A stretch of DNA of 64,000 nt from Trematomus loennbergii (lineage: Eukaryota; Chordata; Actinopteri; Perciformes; Nototheniidae). Of this stretch, positions 1 to 10,196 are shown piece after piece. The position numbers were made by a program, and so were the translations under genes. The notes under the pieces were generated by a model that searched no databases, was not told where the DNA came from, and saw nothing but the letters and a program-made list of their open reading frames with translations. The first letter of the stretch is position 1. Each line of letters starts with the position of its first letter. The stretch spans positions 79,501-143,500 of the forward strand of contig JAAOOA010000186.1 in assembly GCA_012861695.1 (NCBI GenBank), read 5' to 3'.

Positions 1-402
1 TTCACAAAACGAAGACCACACCATTGGGAAGCTTAATGTTTGGTTTAATACAAATAACAGGGAAAGGCTTGAGACTCAGGGTGCAGGGTGAGGGTCTCAG
101 TGCAGGTATTCAGGCTCTATTGAATCCCCCTCTGGTTCTTGTGCTGAAAGAGGGAGGAACAGACAGGAGAAAGGGTTATACACACCTATATAGCACACCT
201 ACTGGATGGGAAATTGCCTTGGGGAGATTAGGTGTGGTCTTTGTTTCCAACTGAAGTTATGGAACTTTATTATTTGTGAGTTTAACAAAGTATGACAAAT
301 GGCATCAGTAATGGATGTGATATGAATTTGTATAAAGTTGTCTCACATTCTTGGTCGTATTTTACGTACAGTATGTAATGAGTGTATACATGTCCAGTAA
401 GT
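1..402. other. No recognisable gene
   Basis: The only notable open frame (24-254, plus strand) has no domain, start context or composition that supports coding. I see no repeat family that I can name. Confidence 0.6.
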
Positions 403-1170
403 CCTCCACCTGTAACATCCCTGCTCCTCCACCTGTAACATCACTGCCCCTCCACCTGCCAGCACCCAGCCAACATCCCTGCTCCTCCACCTATAACATC
501 CCTGCCCCTCCACCTGTAACATCACTGCCCTCCACCTGTAACATCCCTGCTCCTCCACCTGTAACATCACTGCCCTCCACCTGCCAGCACCCATCCAACA
601 TCCCTGCTCCTCCACCTGTAACATCCCTGCCCCTCCACCTGTAACATCACTGCCCCTCCACCTGTAACATCCCTGCTCCTCCACCTGTAACATCCCTGCT
701 CCTCCACCTGTAACATCCCTGCCCCTCCACCTGTAACATCACTGCCCTCCACCTGTAACATCCCTGCTCCTCCACCTGTAACATCACTGCCCCTCCACCT
801 GTAACATCCCTGCCCCTCCACCTGTAACATCCCTGCTCCTCCACCTGTAACATCCCTGCTCCTCCACCTGTAACATCCCTGCCCTCCACCTGTAACATCC
901 CTGCTCCTCCACCTGTAACATCCCTGCTCCTCCACCTGTAACATCCCTGCCCTCCACCTGTAACATCCCTGCCCCTCCACCTGTAACATCCCTGCTCCTC
1001 CACCTGTAACATCCCTGCTCCTCCACCTGTAACATCCCTGCTCCTCCACCTGTAACATCACTGCTCCTCCACCTGTAACATCACTGCTCCTCCACCTGTA
1101 ACATCACTGCTCCTCCACCTGTAACATCCCTGCTCCTCCACCTGTAACATCACTGCCCCTCCACCTGCCA
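403..1170. repeat. Minisatellite, 22-23-bp unit
   Basis: More than 30 head-to-tail copies of a unit read as CTCCACCTGTAACATCCCTGC, with C/T and CCC/CC length variants and two interruptions by CTGCCAGCACCCA(G/T)CCAACATC. The long open frames on both strands here are products of the repeat, not genes. The mix of 22- and 23-bp units is typical of slippage and unequal exchange. Confidence 0.95.
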
Positions 1171-3117
1171 TACAGTAGGTTACTAATATACACTAACAAG
1201 ATTACTTATATAATACAGTGATAGAATACATGTTTAGTATGCTTACTTATATACAACAGTAGTATTAAATGTACCTTGTGTTTTCACTCTCACTTTGCCA
1301 TCATTTCAAAATCAGCTGAGCTGCAACATAATACAGACAGGTAATAATCAACAGAATACACTAAAAACACTCACCCATAAGTTACGTTTTTGTGCACTCT
1401 AAATTCATATCAATAGCGATGTATCACACAAATAGCTCTCTTCCTTATTATTGTGTAACGTTAACTTTATTATACTAGTTTGTAGGCCTACTCCAAAATG
1501 GAGAACGTAATTTCTCCACCTCCACTCATTACAATCACACGTGCCCCAATGTTATATTTAACTAATATTATATTCCTCCACCCACAAAAAAATCACGTTT
1601 AGAAGCCCTTTTTCTCTAATTCCACAACGTTGGATGAAATAACATTAGAACGGATTAATAGCTGTTCATGGTTAACGTGTGTTGCTAACTTTATCCGGTA
1701 TCCTAGCCTAATCTGTTATCTGTAAACGTTCCCTAAATCTACTGATTTAGGGATAATCCACTAACATCCTTTAATACACATGTTCATTTGACTCAGATGT
1801 GCTGATAATATCTGCAATATAAATCTTTAAACGTCTTCTTACCTTTAAAAGTCCATCACGAACGGTCTATTATGCTGCAACTCTACTGTGCTGCTCGCCG
1901 CAATAGTTCCCCGGAAGTCAGCGGCAAGCTAACTTCCGGGGAACTATTGACGGCTCCACGATCCGCCATTGCTGTAAAAAAACTGGTCCATTGGAGTGAA
2001 CGGAGATGTCGTAACTCTTCTATTATACGGCTCTGGTCACGACATTTCATCTATTGATTCGTGTTCACCAACACGATTTCCCCTTTTTTTCGTGTCACTT
2101 TCAGAAGAACATTCTGGGAACCAAAATAAAACGTCCCGCTGAAAACGTTTTAAGAACAGTAGGGCATAATGTTCTATCAATGTTATCAAAAACATCTTAA
2201 GAAGGTTATCAAAACCATCTTAAGGTTATCATCAAACATTTCAAGAATGTTTTTAGAGAACGTTATCCTACCTTCCAGAAAGTGAGTTTGTTGCATTTCC
2301 TCCATTTTATACCATACGATTAAACTTTATTGTCAAATCTAGACTGTAACCCTTCATCACAGCATCACAGTTCAATAAAGACAGAAGTTGTGTTAATGGG
2401 TGTTAACATCTGCATGAAGGCCTCCAGCAGAGGATGCACAATGACATCTGGAAGTGTAGCGCCCCCTGCTGGCAGCAAACACACATTACAATATAATACC
2501 TGGAGCATGCAGTACCACCACACTCCACCAGAGGGCACTATATGTCAACATTTACCTGTCCTCATCTCACAAAACTGAGTCTAACCTGTGATTAAGACAT
2601 CTCTAAAATAACGCCTCTCCATGTGCTGATGATTCAAATGAGAAGAGGTTAATTTATTGATGATTAATGTGCTTTTAAATGAGTTAAATAAAAACAAATG
2701 TTATGAGTGTGCTGCAGAATAAATGGATTCCCCACCTGTTGAGAAGTGAGTCCTTAAATCCCCTCACAGGACTCTCAGGCTGTTCAAATGAAATGTTCAC
2801 TGTCACTTCTTTCCAGGCTTCATTCCCTCGAGTTCAAGGTGTTACAACACTGAGGAAGGCTATTGTATGAATTAGTAGGATTTAAATAAATAGAGTATAA
2901 AAAAGAGAAATTCTCGCCCAAAATAAACGAGTTCAAACCCCTTATTCACAAACTTCCAAGGACTTCAAGGATATGTGGGAAACATGTTTGATTCAATAAA
3001 TAAATGATATTGTAAAAAAAATGATGTGTGTCTGTCTCTGTGTATGTGTGTGTGTGTGTGTGTATTGTATCTATGGAAACACTCTCCTGTGGATGTCCTT
3101 TTAGACTATATATATAT
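1171..3117. other. Gene-free AT-rich stretch
   Basis: No convincing gene. It contains a perfect 18-bp inverted repeat (listed separately). Around 2170-2260 there are imperfect repeats of GGTTATCAAAA(C)CATCTTAAG that look like a degraded transposon. There are no splice-bounded open frames with a recognisable domain. Confidence 0.5.
1901..1949. repeat. Perfect 18-bp inverted repeat
   Basis: Arms 1901-1918 and 1932-1949 are exact reverse complements (CAATAGTTCCCCGGAAGT and its complement) around a 13-nt spacer. Each arm carries a CCGGAAGT core, the consensus for ETS-family factors. It could be a cruciform, a pair of ETS sites or the remnant of a palindromic transposon end. Confidence 0.8.
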
Positions 3118-3195
3118 GTATATCGCAAATTGAATCGCAATCGCAATATCTGTCAGAAAAATCGCAATTACATTATTTCCGCAAATCGTGCAGCC

Positions 3196-3197
<2 letters not shown>
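3118..3197. mobile_element. Degraded MITE end
   Basis: The segment reads ATCGCAA...AATCGCAATCGCAAT... and ends CGTGCAGCCCTA, matching the 'AGGGCTGCACGATT' type terminus that I know from dispersed fish DNA transposons. Only one end is visible, because the other side is replaced by the CA microsatellite. The family name is uncertain. Confidence 0.4.

Positions 3198-3249
<52 letters not shown>
3198..3249. repeat. (CA)n microsatellite
   Basis: About 26 uninterrupted CA units. Confidence 0.97.
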
Positions 3250-3251
<2 letters not shown>

Positions 3252-3739
3252 CATCTGAAGAACTGATGGCTTTGCAGAGCGTGTAAAACATTGAGTTATT
3301 TTAAAGCTTAATGATCCAATCAGAGCTTTCTGACTGCTCTTCGTTAACCGACTGCTGTGTGCTTTCTTATGTGGAGACAGAAAGCGATTATAGTGAAGCA
3401 GCATTACTCCATTCATGGTTTACTTTTGTAGTGACACTGCATCTTGGTCAATGTGGAGGAAGATATTTAACTCCATTAAAACCACCTAAATACTCTAAGT
3501 GTAGCTTACAGGGTCAAGGTGGCATTTTGAATTAATTTCTACAATATGTACTGCTCTGGAGCTCCTCAGGTAAACCAAACGCTCAATAACATCTAATTTA
3601 TTAATTGTTTATGTTTTGCATTTAGGACATTTCAGGTGTTGTTCCTTTAAAATAAAAGTAATCTAAAGCATCATTTCAGCAGGTTAATTATTAATGTCCT
3701 GCTTGTATTCAATCAAAGTATACTCTATTATGAATCATG
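3250..3739. other. No recognisable gene
   Basis: A 74-codon open frame at 3311-3535 has no recognisable domain. No repeat is obvious. Confidence 0.5.
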
Positions 3740-4575
3740 TTGTTTTCAAACCTGTTGCTGCTCTTTTATTCTGAAAACCGCAGCCGGAAGTCACTTTGTT
3801 TACAATTTTTATAACATGTACATTTAGCAAATTTTTTTTTTAAATCCTATCTGTATCCAATTTTATTAAAACCTTTTTTTAATTAAATGTATTATTTATT
3901 ATAATTTTAACATATTTTAAATAAAAGAAATGGAGTTTGTGAACATTTCAGGAAAGAAAGACAAAAATCCAAGAAATTGCTCCTTCAAAATAAGATAATA
4001 AATAAAAACCAAGTCATATGAACTATTATTCAGGCAGTGTATCACTCTCTTACTGCCTGTTGTCTCCACCAGTAATGCTACTAGATTATAAATACTCTTT
4101 TTGATCATATAAACAGTTAGTTTGTATAAGTTAGTTTGTGTTTTAGTTGTCAAACCTGTTGCTGCTCTTTTATTCTGAAAACTACAGCCGGAAGTGATCT
4201 TGTTTACACTTTTTGTAGCACGTAAATTTAACAAAATTATCAATAAAATATTATTTTTGTCCAATTGAATACATCCTCATTAGTATTTGTTAAATATTTT
4301 GTATAAAGGAAATAGAGTTTGTGAACTTTTCGGGAAAAAAAGACAAAAATCCCAGAAGTCTATTAGCTGTTCCTTCAAAATAAAAGAATACATAACATAC
4401 AACTAGGAATTTAGGCAGTTTAGCACTCTCTTACTGCCTGTTGTTTCCACCAGTAATGCTACTACATTATAACAACTCTTTTTGATCATGAAAACACTTA
4501 GTTTGAATGTGTAAATTGGTGTTTAAATATCAAACCTGTTGCTGCTCTTTCATTCTGAAATCCACACCCGGAAGT
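3740..4575. repeat. ~400-bp tandem repeat, two copies plus a partial third
   Basis: The block starting CAAACCTGTTGCTGCTCTTT recurs at about 3749, 4154 and 4532. The intervening parts (GAGTTTGTGAAC...AAAGACAAAAATCC near 3930 and 4310; CACTCTCTTACTGCCTGTTG near 4040 and 4422) also align in order. Each copy carries a CCGGAAGT motif soon after the start. Spacing is roughly 380-405 bp, with small indels. No open frame is shared, so this is a non-coding tandem duplication. Confidence 0.8.
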
Positions 4576-4586
4576 TGTCAGACCAG

Positions 4587-5569
4587 AGGCCTGTACGATG
4601 AAGCCGGATTTTCGCTTAGCGAGCTAAGCTCTGGGTTTCCGGTCCTACGACGCTGGTTCTCTTCTTAGCGGGCTAGATCTCCATGGTAACTGATGCTGAG
4701 CGGCTAACCTGCTCCGGAGACATATTACAGCAGAAAGGAAATACAGAAAAACTGCCATTGCAGGAAAGACGGCCGGCAAAGATCAACTGACTGTGTGAAC
4801 GTGAAAATGAATAGAATATCACCTGCCATCTTCAGAGCAATCTGACTATTATAATATTAGCGTTAAGAAAGCTTACTTAAATATCTGCCACAACATAAGT
4901 AACCGGATCAGAGTAACATTACGTACAGTCCGCGGCACTGTGAGTGCAGACGTAGATGTGTCCCATTATCATTCATATCATATCACATCATAATGTATCA
5001 TATATTTCCTTATCTGAGTCAGCTGAGCCGTATCTGGCCGTGCAACACTCACAGTGTCACATACTGGATGCAGAAGTATTATTTTAAGCAACACATTAAG
5101 TTGACGAAACACTTGAGTCAAATGTAATTAAAGTCAGATCGTGTCTTAGACGGGGCAGTGATATCATAAACCTGTTAATGTACGCATTCAAACACTTTTT
5201 CTGTTACCAGCTGTATTCACCTTGCAGGTGCAGCTATGTGGCTTTTATCCTGGATAAAGTGTTTAAGTCATGGATGTTTAAAGTTTAACTTCTTCATATT
5301 TGACTAATATTAAGTTCAGTTTTCATTCAGGAAGTATGACGCTGCGCTGTCAGTACGCTTGTCCATGTTTGAGATTGGTCGAATGCTCCAAATACCACCC
5401 CTTTCATGTGAACGCGCACCTAACTAGATAGGACACGGCTGGCTTGAGCGATCCACTTGATAACCAGCGTCATAGGACCGCTTAGCGAGAGCACGTATGT
5501 TTTGGATTGGGCCAACCGGCTAACTCAAAATATCCAGGTTAGGTTGAACCAGCTTCGTAGTACAGGCCT
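4587..5569 (-). mobile_element. Non-autonomous Harbinger-like element, copy 1
   Basis: The ends are AGGCCTGTAC... and ...GTAGTACAGGCCT, nearly perfect terminal inverted repeats that extend as (TAC)GAAGC. The element is 983 bp and has no transposase frame. The interior matches, in reverse orientation, the three elements at 52.7-56.0 kb. Flanks are CAG on the left and CCG on the right. At the other copies a 3-bp CAG duplication is exact, which is compatible with the PIF/Harbinger superfamily (3-bp TSD). The superfamily assignment rests on TSD length and terminus style only. Confidence 0.7.
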
Positions 5570-5600
5570 CCGGTCTCCAGAGTGATCCATGCTGGTTCTC

Positions 5601-5925
5601 CACCATCACGGATCATACTGGGGACCAGCATGATCCACCAGCACGGATCATACTGGGGACCAGCATGATCCACCAGCACGGATCATACTGGGGACCAGCA
5701 TGATCCACCAGCACGGATCATACTGGGGACCAGCATGATCCACCATCACGGATCATACTGGGGACCAGCATGATCCACCATCACGGATCATACTGGGGAC
5801 CAGCATGATCCACCATCACGGATCATACTGGGGACCAGCATGATCCACCATCACGGATCATACTGGGGACCAGCATGATCCACCATCACGGATCATACTG
5901 GGGACCAGCATGATCCACCAGCACG
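5601..5925. repeat. Minisatellite, 35-bp unit
   Basis: About nine copies of a 35-bp unit (CACGGATCATACTGGGGACC + AGCATGATCCACCAT or AGC). Copies differ almost only at CCAT/CCAG. The unit holds a short inverted repeat, GGATCAT...ATGATCC. Confidence 0.95.
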
Positions 5926-7302
5926 GTATGTTGTGTTTAATGATAGTATTACACATACTATGCTGGGGGCATGCTGAAAGAATACCAGAGCCACAATAAA
6001 TACTAGTATGATGGTATATATACCAGAGTACATGAACATATTAAAGATTTGTTCACTGGGTCATTTATTGCAGTAACAACAAAGATAAGTAAATTGAATA
6101 AATAGTAACAAATAGTTGTATATATATAATGTTATAGCAAAATACAATAAGTTAACAACACACTCCTCCGACTGGAACATCACCTCTCCATCACACCTGC
6201 AGTGGGCGGGTCAAGAGATTATGATAAAACAACCCTGCATTCGACTTCTCAAATGATCTGGGTTCAATTTGCGTACATATACTTTATACATTCCTCCTGT
6301 TGTTAACATGCTATCTGCCTCTTAGTTATGAGAGAGACAGTGGCCAGGGCTGTGAGCTTTAGAGATTTGAGTATTTGTTGTGAAAATCCTGAATGTCCTC
6401 TTCCAACATGAGAGCAACATGATAACAAAGGTATCCCAACTGTAGCTGTGAACATGACAGGATGTATGATTACCTAGAAGAGCATCAGGACTGTTTGAGG
6501 CATATGATAGCTATGTGATTAACATGATGATTCAGCCTCTATGGAGATAGACATATGACAAGCATGCTCATTTCTGACGTAGGTTTTATCAGATAAACAC
6601 ATAAATACAACATTTGCATTTTAATTCAAAAATAATAAATATAATTAAATATTTAAAAAATAAAAAAACGAATTACAATAACACATTAACACATCAATAT
6701 CAACTAATTAATTACAAATAAATAAAAGTCCTATAAATAATAAAGCATTCTCAGTCTTCAGAGGTTTGGTATTTTTGCCGTGATGTAGTGTCCAGCCTTC
6801 GCCCATCTGGCCTTCATTTCGCTCTCCTCCAAGTTTCTTTTTGAAAGCCACCTCTTGAAGCAGACTCAAATGAAATGGACAAATAAAGAAGTACTTGAAA
6901 ATCAAATATGTCTAAAATGTATCAGTCCGAACAAAGCAGGACCAGGACTTTCCACAAAGGAAATATGATCAATTAAAATTAATTATATTAATGTTCAATA
7001 TTAAATGACAAATAACCAAGTCCTTCCAATTCAACAAAGAGCAAGGCTAGTTTTTTTAGTAGATTTTAAAGTAGATTTTTTTTAATTATCAGCTTTAAAA
7101 TGTGGAAAGCATTTATTTTGTGTACTTGTAGCCACTATCTTACACAATTTTAAAGACAGTAACCAAAACAACATATCCAGTCAGAGCATGAATATTTCTC
7201 TCACACTGCCTTTGCAACGCTAGAGATAAAAGTAAAGGGAAGGCAGAAGACAGTGAACTCTCCGACACTTCTTGCGGCACATCAAAACGTCCTTCCTTTT
7301 TC
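5926..7302. other. Gene-free AT-rich stretch
   Basis: Runs of A/T-rich sequence with no splice-bounded coding signal. The 65-codon minus-strand open frame at 6708-6905 has no recognisable domain. Confidence 0.5.
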
Positions 7303-7983
7303 ATCTAGATCAGGGGTATTCAACTAAAATTCAACGAGGTCCAGTTAGAGAAAATGTCCCCATGCAAAGGTCCGGAACATCAAAATGTCTAACTTGCTTT
7401 ATGAATTAGTGTGATATATATTGAAGTAGCCTGTAGCTTTATCAACGTCTGCATGTAATCAACAACTGACTGCCAATCAAATAAGAAAGTACAATTCAAA
7501 AACAACAATATTTATTGTCAATTAACATTGAACTATACAGATATACAGTAAATACTGTGGATGTGTAATGTTCCTCTCGGGCTGCATTTAAAAATAAAAT
7601 AGAGAAATAAATAAAATAGCTTTGTTAACCGTTTCACATCATGACTTAACAGTTTCAGACGATTATAGAACCAATCTTTACACATCATAACAATTGAACA
7701 GTTTTAAAGTTTCTCTTTCTTTCCCTCTTATATTGCAGTCCCTCACTCACTTTTTTGTATTCAGTGCGAGAATTGAGCTTGAGCTTGTCCTGCCAGGAGT
7801 TTAAATCTGGGCTGAAATGGTGTCAGGGCCATTCTCATACACACATGCAGGTGCTCATTGGTTAGCCTCGGTTAGCCTGCCCTGGAACCATATTTAGTTT
7901 TAGACCTCAGTTCTGACTTGAGAGGGAATGTTTGGTCAAACACTTTGTGTTTTGTCTCATAGTGGCGTTTTGGCACTTTTAAT

Positions 7984-8195
7984 CAGGGTTGGGAGGGTTA
8001 CTTTGTAAATGTAATCGGTTACTGAATACATGGCTCTGAAAGTAATCCGAATACAGTTAGAGTTACGTGTCTTAAAAAAGTAACGTATTCAGATTACTTT
8101 TAGAATACTTTTGGAATACTTTATTTGTCCATAACAGATGGGTATGTTTTGGTGAACAGGAGACACTTATTTTTACTGTTTTAATGGCTTATCAA
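7984..8195. mobile_element. MITE fragment nested in the hAT element
   Basis: Starts CAGGGTTGGGAGGGTTACTT, followed by repeated GTAATC(C/G)GATTAC-type text. This is a terminus style common in fish MITEs. Related GTAACTGTAATCAGATTACT text reappears near 8762-8805, on the far side of the LINE tail, so the LINE may have split it. No clear right terminus is visible. Confidence 0.45.
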
Positions 8196-8215
8196 GAGCA
8201 CAACTCAAACACAAC

Positions 8216-8396
8216 ATCTTGGTGTCATTCTGGACAGCTCCCTCTCATCTGCACCCCACATAAAAAACATCACCCGGACTGCATTATTTGTACTCTCTTA
8301 AACCTTTCCTTAGAATATGTTATGAATTGTCAGGTGTCCTTGGGTGCTTTGAAAGGCGCCCCTAAATAGAATGAATTACCATTATTATTTATTATC
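8216..8396 (+). mobile_element. L2-like LINE 3' fragment with internal deletion
   Basis: Translation from 8216 reads HLGVILDSSLSSAPHIKNI, the conserved reverse-transcriptase C-terminal region of L2-type LINEs. Within about 100 bp it passes straight to the L2 3' tail (GGTGTCCTTGGGTGCTTTGA and AAAGGCGCC...TTATTATTTA). The intervening C-terminal coding part is mostly missing, so this is a short, internally deleted copy. Confidence 0.75.
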
Positions 8397-9407
8397 TGAA
8401 ACGACGTAATAACTTTTAAAACTGTTTCCAGTCACTTGCCCCATGCATTCAGCAGCAGCAGGCCATTCACTTTGATTTGATCCCGTTATGAAATGTCATC
8501 ATTTCGACAATAAAGAAATGCTACATAAACGTTATCTTGCACATTTTATCGAACCATCTCCCTTTCTAACTTTCAATATATTTTAAGAGATCTCTCTCTC
8601 TGATCTGCGTGCGGGGGCGGGGCCTCACAGACATGCTGCAGGCAGCGCTGTGCAGTGTGCACACAGTTCTGCTGGTAATGAATATTACATTTTATGAGGA
8701 AACTTTTCCACCAATAATTCCAATAAGTATTCCAAAATGTATTCACTTCAGGTTTACGAAAGTAACTGTAATCAGATTACTCGTTTTTCAAATACAGTTA
8801 CTTGATTTTTGTATTCTGCTTTTACTGAGCGCCACGGTCTCTGAACAAATGAGACACACTGGCTCTGTGCTCCCAGTGGGCAGGATGAACATGAATGAGT
8901 CCACTCAGGGTTAAAAGCTCTGTTCTCACTGTCCACTTTCCTCTTCTTGGGGAGCGCCATGTGTAATTATTTGTCTCTCCCTGTCTGCCGCTAACACGCC
9001 TGTTCACTCTCCTCTCCGTCTTCTCTCCCTGTATCGCTAATTATTCTCTTCACTCACTTTCCTCTCCGCTTCTCTCTGCCGCGCTCTCGTCTCTTCTTCT
9101 GTGTTTCTCTCCCTGTATCGCTCACTCGTCTCTTTCGCCCCCTGTCGGCGGCGCTTAAAATAGAATCACCCCGTCAAAATTGAAATCCCCTATAATGTAT
9201 TGATTATAGGTCCGGGTCCGTATAGGTCGGCGTCTGGGTCCGGATCCGGACCGCGGTCCGCCTGTTGCCGACCCCTGATCTAGATGATTTCTAAAGGGAA
9301 AATAGAAACAATTTGTTAGCAGCAGTTCCCTGTTGAACATTTAGAAAACGTATGTGAAAGCCTCTGTACTAGACTTTATACTACTATTGAATGAAGAGAT
9401 CAAATAT

Positions 9408-10196
9408 TTAAAAGTACATACTACTTTTTTGCCTTCTTTGCCTGTACCAGTAGTTCAGGGCTTTTTTCCGCTTTTGAGCAGCTCTGTGCCTCACATGGGC
9501 TTGCCTGTCCTTCTCCACTGCAATCTTCCTGCTTTGCTCGGCACTGGTTATTGGCTGGCACCCAAACTCTTCCTGCCTCTCTTTCTTCTTCAACAGGGCC
9601 TGTTTTCTGCGTGTCTTGTCTTTTGTGCCTGCAGTGCGGATGTTCTTACAGAGGGCCTTGTCCACCGTGGAGAGCTTCACATTTTCTCTCTTGAACATCT
9701 GGATGGCTGTTTGACATCTGGACTTGAGAACATATTTGGTTGTTTGAATGGCATTAAATGTTGCCATGCTCATTTTGGTGCTTTTCTGAGTAATGATGTC
9801 TCCCATTGCACTGAATGAGGACTCTACCATAGGTCCATGGAAAATAGAAAGACCCCCTTTAACCACATGGTTAAGACCTGGGTACTTGCCAGTGGCCATT
9901 ATATTTGCCCACCACGTAACCATGCTGTCACCATCCAGGTACAGGGGAAGGGTGCGGTCAACATTGAACTTCAACACTTCCAGTGGCACGTCACACTCAG
10001 GTGGCACCAAGTGGCCCATCATCTCTGGCCCTGAGAGCCGCTTCAGCAGTATGCCAGTTTCTGAGTGTCCTCTCACTAAGGGGTCCAACGCAGACAGGGC
10101 TTGTAGAGTCCTGCTGTTCAGTGGCAGCTTTTTCTGCATGTAGGCTGCTGTGGAGATGTATGCAGTCTTTACTGTGTTGAGAAACTGCAGCACAAT
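9408..10196 (-). CDS. C-terminal exon of the hAT-derived gene (dimerisation region)
   Basis: The acceptor is TTTTTTCCAG/ATTGTGCTGC. The open frame has 262 codons plus a stop. Residues WWANIMATGKYPGLNHVVKG, then LSIFHGPMVESSFSAMGDII, follow the hAT C-terminal dimerisation pattern (W...YP.L...L.I......ES.FS..G.I). It ends in a long basic tail (KDKTRRKQALLKKKERQEEF, RHRAAQKRKKALNYWYRQRR) that could serve as a nuclear localisation signal. Confidence 0.75.
   Translation of the reverse strand: MVLQFLNTVKTAYISTAAYMQKKLPLNSRTLQALSALDPLVRGHSETGILLKRLSGPEMMGHLVPPECDVPLEVLKFNVDRTLPLYLDGDSMVTWWANIMATGKYPGLNHVVKGGLSIFHGPMVESSFSAMGDIITQKSTKMSMATFNAIQTTKYVLKSRCQTAIQMFKRENVKLSTVDKALCKNIRTAGTKDKTRRKQALLKKKERQEEFGCQPITSAEQSRKIAVEKDRQAHVRHRAAQKRKKALNYWYRQRRQKSSMYF

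Larger units (their letters stand above)
7311..9277. mobile_element. hAT element with perfect 8-bp TSD
   Basis: The ends are CAGGGGTATTCAAC... and ...TGTTGCCGACCCCTG, typical of Charlie-like hAT termini (CAGGGGT). It is flanked on both sides by ATCTAGAT (7303-7310 and 9278-9285), an exact 8-bp target-site duplication, the hAT signature. It is 1,967 bp with no transposase frame. The interior is a composite: it includes an L2 LINE tail (8216-8396) and a fragment beginning CAGGGTTGGGAGGGTTACTT (7984) that looks like another MITE. Confidence 0.88.

Noticed and set aside
343..1061. Overlapping 80-160-codon frames rich in MLQVEEQGCYRWR
   Set aside because: They are translations of the 23-bp minisatellite, open on both strands, with no splice or start support.
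5601..5925. CRISPR-like array (35-bp repeats)
   Set aside because: The repeats are head to tail without unique spacers, in a vertebrate genome.
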